Source of the DNA: Clostridia bacterium
Lineage (GTDB): Bacteria; Bacillota; Clostridia; Christensenellales; HGM11417
NCBI GenBank assembly: GCA_017407365.1
Contig: JAFQWR010000109.1
Coordinates: 1-9,436 of the forward strand
Direction: 5' to 3'
Length of the DNA stretch: 9,436 bases
Shown: positions 1 through 6,800 of the stretch, piece by piece
Position numbering within the stretch: the stretch's first letter is position 1
Layout of the letters: each line of letters opens with the position of its first letter
Notes under the pieces: model-generated
Databases searched by the model: none
What the model was told of the DNA's origin: nothing
The model's input: the letters and a program-made list of their open reading frames with translations, nothing else
Made by a program: the position numbers and the translations under genes

Positions 1-2361
1 ATAGCCCCATGCCTTAACAGAGGTAGCCGTGGAATCCTTATGGTAAACCTGATACATATCGGGGTCGATGGTAGAGCCCCATGCTGCTGCCCAAACGGTC
101 AGCGCGCCGGTGGAAAGCTTGGTGAGCGCCTGCGTATCGGGCACAACCTCTACGTCCCAGCCGCACTCATTTAAGATATCTGCCGCATTTTTGAATACGG
201 TGTAGGTGGGGTGCTCGGTGAGGTTGGAGCCTGCGATGGTAAACTTCATCTTGAGGTCGCCACTGCCTGCCGATACACCTGCAATGCTCATCAGCTCCTG
301 CACCTTAGCGATTGCCGCCGCCTTGTTTGCAGCTGCATCGCCAACCTTGGGATACTGCGTGTAATCGTGACCGTTGTTGGTGTTGGGGGTGCCGTCTGCA
401 TTCTTGGGGTAAGCCCAGCTTACCGTGGACATGGGCCAGTGAATTGCCTTTGCCGTGCCCGTGCTGTAGTAGTTGAGTGCGAGTTCAATGTTCATAGCCG
501 CCATGATGGCTCTTCTTAAATAGATGTTGGGAACCTTACCTGCGTTGATACCTACGTAGCCGTAGCCAAGCTGCCAGGTAGCCTTAGAGCGGATACCGTT
601 GCCCTTCTGCGATTCAATCTGCTGTTGGTTTTCTTTGGTGAACTGAGGCGTTACAAAGTGAACTGCGCCGCTTTCGAGCTGGCTGAGCGCGTTGTTGGAG
701 CTTACAACCTGATAGCGCAGCTTTTTGATGTTGGGCTCGCCCAGAACGAAGTTGGGGTTAGCCTTGTAGTATACAACGTTGTTGCTGTAGAACTCATTGC
801 CCTCGGGGTTATCCTTGTTGGAGGAGCTGGTTGCCACGTAAGGTCCGCCACCCATGGGCACCTTTACGTTGCGAACCGACTGAATTTCGCTCTTGTGGAA
901 GTCGAAGTCTGCCCATGCAACGCCGAAGTTGTTGTGCGCAATATCCACCGTTCTGTTCTCTGCATAGTAGTGCTGGGGAGCAACGGTGAAGCTGAAGTTC
1001 CATTTTGCCTTGGGGTCTACGCCGTTGATGGTGATTTGCAGAACAGCGTATTCGTTTGCATTTGCAACGGTGCCGTCATTATTGTAGTTGCGTGCTACAG
1101 CATAGTCGGTGCCGTTTACTCTGATGCTGGTTTCCTCGGTGTTGTGGCCGACGGAAACGATACCCTCTACTCTGGGGTAGGGAAGCTCGTCACCGGTTAA
1201 GCTTTCGTGCAGGATAACGTCCTTTGCCTTAGCGGTGTATTCGGTGCGCAGCGTGCTTGCCGTGCCCCAGTACGAAAGGATCTGATCGAGGTTCTGAGAA
1301 ACCTTGGTCTGATATACGTAGTTGATAGCGGAAGCCTGATCCTTAACAACGGTGGTGCTGTATAAGGGGGTGAGCTTTTCGATTTTGGACTTATCGTCCG
1401 TCTGTCTGCCGTTTGCACCGATCTTCTTTGCCCATTCTACCTCGACAAAGCCCTCGGTATACATAAAGCAGAATACGGGATCCTTAAACTGCTCCCAAGA
1501 CTTATAGGGCTCTTCGGTGTAGGAATCCTTAGCCGCCTTGTAGTCGTTGCCAAGCTCTTCCTTAAACAGCCTTAAGGTCTCGTTGTAGTCAGCAAGAAGC
1601 TGTGCATTCCAATCTACCTCTGCCCAATCTGCCGTCTTTGCGATCGCCTTTTTGTAGCCATCGGCAAATTTGCTCTTGGCTGCGATTGCATCGCGCATGG
1701 TTGCCTCGTCTACCTCGTAGCTGCCGTCGGAGGGGGTTTCGTCGGTGTTCTTCCACAGAGTGATCAGCTCGTTGATACGGTTGAACGCTCTGCCCGATGC
1801 CTGCGTGTTAAGCAGGGATTCCTCCTCGTCGTTCGAGGAAGCTCTTTGCAGACGGTATTCCTGCAAGCCGACGATATCGGTGGAGTACATGGTGGTGGAG
1901 CCTGCGTATGCGGGATCTAAGTATACGTACATATTGAACAGAACGTCTTCCATGGTGATGGGATGACCGTCGGAGAACTTGATGCCGTTCTTTAATACGT
2001 AGGTGAAGGTGGTGGTGTCGTTGTTTGCGTTGTACTTGCTTTCGTAGTCCTTTACAACAACGGCTTCCTCGTCGCCCCATGCAAGAACAGCGGTGTCCTT
2101 TGTGGGGTCGTATTTGGTGGTCATCATGCTGATCTGCGTCATGCCGACGACCTCCATATCCGAGCCGGAGGTTGCGTAGAAGGGGCTGAACAGACCGTTG
2201 AGCTCCTCACTCATTACTACCAGAGCATCTGTTTTACTGCCGGGGTTGGGACCGGGGTTGGGACCGGGGTTATCGTTGCAGGAAACAGCCAGAATCGCAG
2301 TTACCGCAATGATTACGGCAAGCACGACGGCGCCTACGCCAATCATTACTTTTTTATTCAT
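1..2361 (-). CDS. Family 5 peptide-type ABC transporter substrate-binding lipoprotein (C-terminus cut by window edge)
   Basis: The frame is open from ATG at 2359-2361 to base 1 (787 codons) with no stop, so the C-terminus is missing. The N-terminus has a basic start (MNKK), a hydrophobic core and a lipobox ending LAVSC. Cys28 (codon 2278-2280) would be lipidated, placing the protein on the outer face of the membrane. A short Asn-Pro-Gly linker follows. The family 5 (SBP_bac_5, OppA/DppA-like) signature is clear: F-x-L-x-N-G-I-K-F-S-D-G at about residues 120-132, then a PITMEDVLF segment; later VPMGGGPYVA, a LESGAVHFV segment and, near the edge, AAWGSTIDPDMYQ. Such proteins bind oligopeptides (some bind nickel, heme or sugars) and pass them to an ABC permease. 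About 230 residues (166-397) of mostly helical sequence interrupt the fold, making it much longer than the usual 500-600 residues. The start is fixed by AGGAGG 5 bases upstream. Family assignment is confident; substrate is not. Confidence 0.9.
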   Translation of the reverse strand, partial: MNKKVMIGVGAVVLAVIIAVTAILAVSCNDNPGPNPGPNPGSKTDALVVMSEELNGLFSPFYATSGSDMEVVGMTQISMMTTKYDPTKDTAVLAWGDEEAVVVKDYESKYNANNDTTTFTYVLKNGIKFSDGHPITMEDVLFNMYVYLDPAYAGSTTMYSTDIVGLQEYRLQRASSNDEEESLLNTQASGRAFNRINELITLWKNTDETPSDGSYEVDEATMRDAIAAKSKFADGYKKAIAKTADWAEVDWNAQLLADYNETLRLFKEELGNDYKAAKDSYTEEPYKSWEQFKDPVFCFMYTEGFVEVEWAKKIGANGRQTDDKSKIEKLTPLYSTTVVKDQASAINYVYQTKVSQNLDQILSYWGTASTLRTEYTAKAKDVILHESLTGDELPYPRVEGIVSVGHNTEETSIRVNGTDYAVARNYNNDGTVANANEYAVLQITINGVDPKAKWNFSFTVAPQHYYAENRTVDIAHNNFGVAWADFDFHKSEIQSVRNVKVPMGGGPYVATSSSNKDNPEGNEFYSNNVVYYKANPNFVLGEPNIKKLRYQVVSSNNALSQLESGAVHFVTPQFTKENQQQIESQKGNGIRSKATWQLGYGYVGINAGKVPNIYLRRAIMAAMNIELALNYYSTGTAKAIHWPMSTVSWAYPKNADGTPNTNNGHDYTQYPKVGDAAANKAAAIAKVQELMSIAGVSAGSGDLKMKFTIAGSNLTEHPTYTVFKNAADILNECGWDVEVVPDTQALTKLSTGALTVWAAAWGSTIDPDMYQVYHKDSTATSVKAWGY
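2240..2271 (-). repeat. 12-bp tandem repeat coding a Pro-Gly linker
   Basis: Two full copies and a partial third copy of ccggggttggga (plus-strand reading) occur in a row. On the minus strand they encode repeated Pro-Gly-Pro-Asn units directly after the lipidated Cys28 of the substrate-binding protein. The segment probably acts as a flexible stalk between the membrane lipid and the binding domain. Perfect short repeats of this kind can change copy number by slippage, in steps of four residues without frameshift. Confidence 0.85.
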
Positions 2362-2366
2362 ACTAT

Positions 2367-2372
2367 CCTCCT
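2367..2372 (-). promoter_or_regulatory. Ribosome binding site of the substrate-binding protein
   Basis: AGGAGG on the minus strand, followed by 5 bases (ATAGT) and the ATG at 2361. It lies in the only real spacer of the window (2362-2392, 31 bases) between the lipoprotein TAA at 2393-2395 and this gene. The spacer has no room for a convincing terminator hairpin, which supports co-transcription with the upstream genes. Confidence 0.9.
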
Positions 2373-2392
2373 ATTGTATGGTGATAAATTTT

Positions 2393-3874
2393 TTACACGT
2401 TGGGGTTTACCGAGGTATCCGCATTGCCCTCTACGGTTACAAAGCCGTCGGATGCGACCTCTGCAATTTTAACAGCCCAGCCCTTTACGGGGTTACCGTC
2501 GTCATCGTAGCCAACGGTGACCTCATCTGCAAGGCAGGTGATACCGCTAAGGTCGATGCCGCAGTTTACGCCGTTGCCCGAAACGAGGCCGATGTCGTAT
2601 TTTGCGTAGGGCGTTACGATGTTGCCGATTAAAAGAGAGCCGCTGAGCGCAACGTCCGTTACCGTTGCCGCCTCGCTGATGTTGCCCGCAAGCACACCGA
2701 ACGATGCGGAAACCTGACGGGAGCCGGACGAAAGCTTGTAGGTGACGTTTTGAAATTTTACATTCTCGATGACGGCACCCTCTACGATTCTGCCGAACAT
2801 ACCGCCGTAGGTCTGGCTGGTGTTGGTCTGCGTTACGGTGATGTTTTTCATTGCAAAGCCGTTGCCGATGATCTTACCGGAGAAATCGCCTGCCGCAAGA
2901 CCGTTCGACCAGTTGAGGCCTGCAAAATCGAGGTCAGCTAAAATCTCGTAGCATCCGTCGATACGGCTGTTGGAAACAAACTGCTTTGCCTCGGTGATCT
3001 TAAACCATACGCCATCCTTCCAGGTGGTGTAGATATCTACGTTGGGAGCGATGGAAAGACCGGTGCTTGCATCTACCGAGCCGGTGTGGGTGAAGCCCTC
3101 TGCATTTTGCGTGCAAGCGGGGTCGAGGTATGCACCCTCGAAGGTTTTGCCGCTGATTGCCGCCGCCTTCAGGTCGTTGAGGTCCTGCTTGCCGGTTGTT
3201 TCGTTCCACGAGGGAAGATTCAATTCCAGCGACTGCACCACGGGGTTGAAGCTGTAGGTGCCGATTTTTTCCGTTCCGTTGTAGAAGGTGTAGGTAAAGT
3301 AAGGTACCCAAGCGGCATACAGGGTGAATTCGCCCTTTTCGTTGAACATTTCCTCCGTTACCTTATCGGTGGAAAAATCCCACATATCGCTGAATTCATA
3401 CGCCTTTACAGCGCCGCTTTCGATAATCAGGTTGCCCTCGGCATCCGTCGACTGGTTGATGTAGTAGCCCTCGCCCTTGTCGTTTTCTTTATAAACGGAT
3501 TGGAAGCGATTGCCGTATACGTCCAGCTGGTTGCCGTCTGCGTCCTTATGCTCCTTTCTGCTTTTGTACCAGCCCATCAGGAAGTAGCCGCTGTTGGAGG
3601 GGGTGGAAAGGTTTGCACCCTCTTCCCCACGGTCGCTGCTGCCGGGCTCTAAAAGCTTCATGCCTTTTTGCACGTCCTCAGCCTTTACTACGTCTACGAT
3701 GGTTACGTTGTTGGTGGAGGCAAACATACCGTCACCGACATCGTATCTTACCTTAAAGGTAAAGCCCTTGTCGGAGAGGCCGGGGTAGGGGTTATCTACC
3801 GCCGAGCATCCCACAAGAAGCATTGCCATTATCGCAAATACTGCGATACACAAAAATTTACGTTGCTTTTGCAT
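2393..3874 (-). CDS. Surface lipoprotein with InlB-type beta repeats and a GLUG-like beta-helix region, function unknown
   Basis: Complete gene of 493 residues. The signal peptide (MQKQRK, then a hydrophobic core) ends in the lipobox LLVGC; Cys23 (codon 3806-3808) is the predicted lipidation site. Residues about 38-190 resemble the InlB B-repeat/Listeria-Bacteroides family: a beta strand opening FKVRYDVGDG, then GYFLMGWYKS and a closing FTLYAAW. Residues about 192-286 look like a second divergent copy (FTYTFYNG, KTFEGAYLDPAC, closing DIYTTW). Residues about 290-420 match the style of GLUG/parallel beta-helix proteins: YEILADLDFAGLNW, FSGKIIGNGFAMKNITV, YGGMFGRIVEGAVIENVKF. No catalytic motif is recognisable, so an adhesive or scaffolding role outside the membrane is likeliest. 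I chose ATG at 3874 rather than the in-frame GTG at 3883 because AGGTGA sits 5 bases before it and the GTG has no such site. It starts 5 bases after the protease stop codon. Confidence 0.85.
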   Translation of the reverse strand: MQKQRKFLCIAVFAIMAMLLVGCSAVDNPYPGLSDKGFTFKVRYDVGDGMFASTNNVTIVDVVKAEDVQKGMKLLEPGSSDRGEEGANLSTPSNSGYFLMGWYKSRKEHKDADGNQLDVYGNRFQSVYKENDKGEGYYINQSTDAEGNLIIESGAVKAYEFSDMWDFSTDKVTEEMFNEKGEFTLYAAWVPYFTYTFYNGTEKIGTYSFNPVVQSLELNLPSWNETTGKQDLNDLKAAAISGKTFEGAYLDPACTQNAEGFTHTGSVDASTGLSIAPNVDIYTTWKDGVWFKITEAKQFVSNSRIDGCYEILADLDFAGLNWSNGLAAGDFSGKIIGNGFAMKNITVTQTNTSQTYGGMFGRIVEGAVIENVKFQNVTYKLSSGSRQVSASFGVLAGNISEAATVTDVALSGSLLIGNIVTPYAKYDIGLVSGNGVNCGIDLSGITCLADEVTVGYDDDGNPVKGWAVKIAEVASDGFVTVEGNADTSVNPNV

Positions 3875-3879
3875 ATGTC

Positions 3880-3885
3880 TCACCT
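3880..3885 (-). promoter_or_regulatory. Ribosome binding site overlapping the protease stop codon
   Basis: AGGTGA on the minus strand (AAAGGTGA if extended to 3887), followed by GACAT and the ATG at 3874. The TGA stop of the protease gene (3882-3880) is the last three bases of this site. Terminating ribosomes therefore sit on the site that starts the lipoprotein, an arrangement typical of translational coupling. It also argues against the upstream in-frame GTG (3883-3881), which lies inside the site. Confidence 0.75.
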
Positions 3886-6800
3886 TTGTGTCTTTTTACC
3901 GTTGAAGTACATGACGGCAAAAGCCGTTGCTGCCACCGCAAACGCCGCCGCTAAAATAGCAAACAGAACGGTAAGGGTGTTATCCTGCTTGGGCTCGGGA
4001 TCCACGGGATCTACGGGATCTACGGGGTCAGAGGGATCTACGGGGTCGGAGGGCTCTACGGGCTCGTCGTTACCCTGACTCTTCAGATATGCCAGAGTAC
4101 GCTCTGCCGCGGTGAGCTTGCCGTAGTCGGCGATCAACGACTGCTGAACCTTGCTGGTTACAAGATCGTATGCCGCACGAGCCGCTAAAATTGCATCCTC
4201 GTCTGCCAGCGTGATGTAGCCGGGCAGAGCCGCAATCAGCTCGATTGCCCTGAGCGTCTGCGTATCGGGAGCAAACGTACCCTCTACCTGTACGTTAAAG
4301 TACTGATCCAGAATGAAGGAATCGTAGTTGGTGCCGTTTTCGGGGCGAACCATTACAAGCTCAGGCACGTAGTGACCGATGTAATCCACGAAGCTTGCAC
4401 CGAAATAGAAGCTGCTGAAGCTGGAGGTAATGTTCCACATGTAGTAATCCACAATGCCAAGACCCTCGAATTCGGTGCCGGCAATGGGGCCTGCATAGGG
4501 AATGTTGGTGTAGAGCAGATAGCTCTCGTCGTATCTTTCCTCTAATGCGGGAGCCGCTAAGCTCTTGAATACCACTACGTTCAGAGAATCACAGCCGTAG
4601 AATGCCATGTGACCGATTGCATCGAGCGACAGGGGAAGCTCTACGCTGGACAGCGCCTGCACGCCTGCAAACGCATAGCTTGCAATACGTACGGTGCCTT
4701 CCGCTACGGCGTAGCTTAAATCGGACTTGTTGATGGGGTAGCTTACAAGCTCCCAACCGGTGGGCACCTTGCTGTAAAGTGCGCCGCCCTCTACCTTCAC
4801 GCTTTCGCTGATGACGAAGGTGTCCTCTTCGGTTACGTAGGTGTAGCCGTTGGTCGTTTGCGTAATTTCCTTGGTGAATGCGTCGAGCGCACAGCCCACG
4901 AAGGGGTTATCACCAACGGAGGTGAGGCTTTCACCGAAGATTACCTCGGTTACTGCGGAATCCGCAAAGGCATAATCGCCAACGAAGGTTGCGGAGGTGA
5001 GGTTTGCAACCTCTACTGCGGTTAAGCCAAAGGCGTTTGCACCGAAGTAGGTTACCTTACCCATATTTTCTACCTCGCTGAGTGCAAGGTTGCCGCTGAA
5101 TGCGCCGTCGCCCACGGTTACACCGTTTGCATTTAAGGTTACGGAGGTGAGGCTTACGCTGTTTGCGTCCTCTTCAGAGCCGACTGCCGCAAATGCGCTG
5201 TTACCGATTGCCGTTGCAGACGAGAGGTCTGCCTCACTAAGTGCGGTGTAGGCAAATGCCGCCTCGCCAACCGTCAGCACCTTACCGAGCGAAACGTCGC
5301 TGAGTGCAAGGCAGTAGCCAAATGTGAAATCGGGGATATCGGTGAGGCTGTCGTTCAGTACAACCCTTTCGAGGTTGGTGCAGTACATAAATGCACCCTC
5401 GCCGAGCTGAGCCACATCAGAGAGGTTTGCCTCGGTGATGCCGGAGGCTCTGAATACGTAGCCCACTACCTGACCGTAGGAGTTATAAGAGGAGAGCACC
5501 AGACCGCTGAACGCATAGTCGCCGATTGCGGTCACGCCGCTAAGGTCTGCTTTTTTGAGCGAAACGGTGTTGAAGAATGCTCTGCTGCCAATCTGCACGT
5601 CGGTGCCAAGCGTGAGGCTATACAGGCTCTGTGCGCCGTAGAATGCGTCATCGCCGATTGCTACCGAGCTGCCGATACGGAGCGTTTGCAGGGTGGAGGC
5701 GAACATATACTGCTCGTCGTGATTTACTGCAAATGCGTAGTTGCCGATTTTTACGCCGTTGCCAACCGTTACCTCGGCAAGCAGAGCGCAATCACGGAAG
5801 GCGCCCTCGCCGATTACGGTGCGGTATGCGCCGCCCTCAAAGGGCTCGGAGGAGCCGATATTGAGCGACTTGATCATGGAGTTTGCAAATGCGTAGCTGC
5901 CGATGACGCTTACGCCCGAAAGGTCGGGAGCATTTTTGAGCGCCGTGCCATAGAAGGCGTAGTCACCAACTGCGGTGAGCGAGCCAACGGAAATGTTGCT
6001 CAGCTTGCTGCAATGATAGAAGGCGAATGCGCCGATTTCGGTTACGTTGGGCAGGTTGACTAAGGTAAGCGTATTGTTGCCCGAGAATGCGGAGTCACCT
6101 ACTGCCTCTACCGTGTTGTTGGTGAGCGTGGTGCCGTATCCGGGAGCAACGAGTGCGAGCGTTTTGCCGTCCTTCGAAAGAAGGAGCTTGCCGCCCTCAG
6201 CCACAGAGAACGCCTGGTTTTCAGACGAGAGGTTGAAGGAGGAAACTGCCGTTCCGCGGAAGGCGTTTGCACCGATAACGGATACATCCTTGCCGAGCGT
6301 TACGTTGCTGAGCTTCGCACATCCCTCGAATGCGCTTGCGGGAATAACCGCCGCATTGATCGAGATGGAGGAAAGCTTTCCGCAGCCCTCAAACACGCCG
6401 GAGCCAAGCTTAACCTTAGCCGCGCGGATGGTCACTGCGCTTAAATTTGCATTGTCTGCAAATGCCTCGATACCGATGGACTGTGCCGTTTCGGGCAGGT
6501 CTACGGTAACCAGCTTACAGTCCTTAAACGTCTTGTTGCCGATTGCAACGACGCTGTCGAGGTCTACGGTGTTGATGGCACAGCCCTCGAATACCGACTG
6601 GTTGAGGAACTGAACGTTTTCGAGGCCGCTGACCTTTTTCAGCTTGGTACAGCCAAGGAACGCGCTCTGCTGAATCTTTTTAAGGGTGGAGGGGAATACA
6701 ACCTCTTCCAGTGCGGTAAGGCCCGCAAAGGCAAATACGCCGATTTCTTCCACGCCCTCGGGAATGATTACCTTTTTGATGGTGTTTTCACCGATATAGG

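Noticed and set aside
625..1200. Plus-strand open frame of 191 codons near the low-coordinate end
   Set aside because: It is antisense to the substrate-binding protein, whose minus-strand frame is open throughout and matches a known family. No ribosome binding site or recognisable domain supports it.
2362..2392. Possible terminator or promoter between the lipoprotein and the binding protein
   Set aside because: The 31-base spacer holds no stable inverted repeat with a T run and is too short for a separate promoter plus ribosome binding site.
3881..3883. GTG as the start of the lipoprotein gene
   Set aside because: It lies inside the AGGTGA ribosome binding site that serves the ATG at 3874, and no site is visible upstream of it. 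Only three residues are at stake.
3668..4078. Plus-strand frame ending in repeated Gly-Ser-Thr units
   Set aside because: The low-complexity end is only the reverse complement of the Pro-Asp stalk repeat of the protease; it crosses the junction of two real genes.
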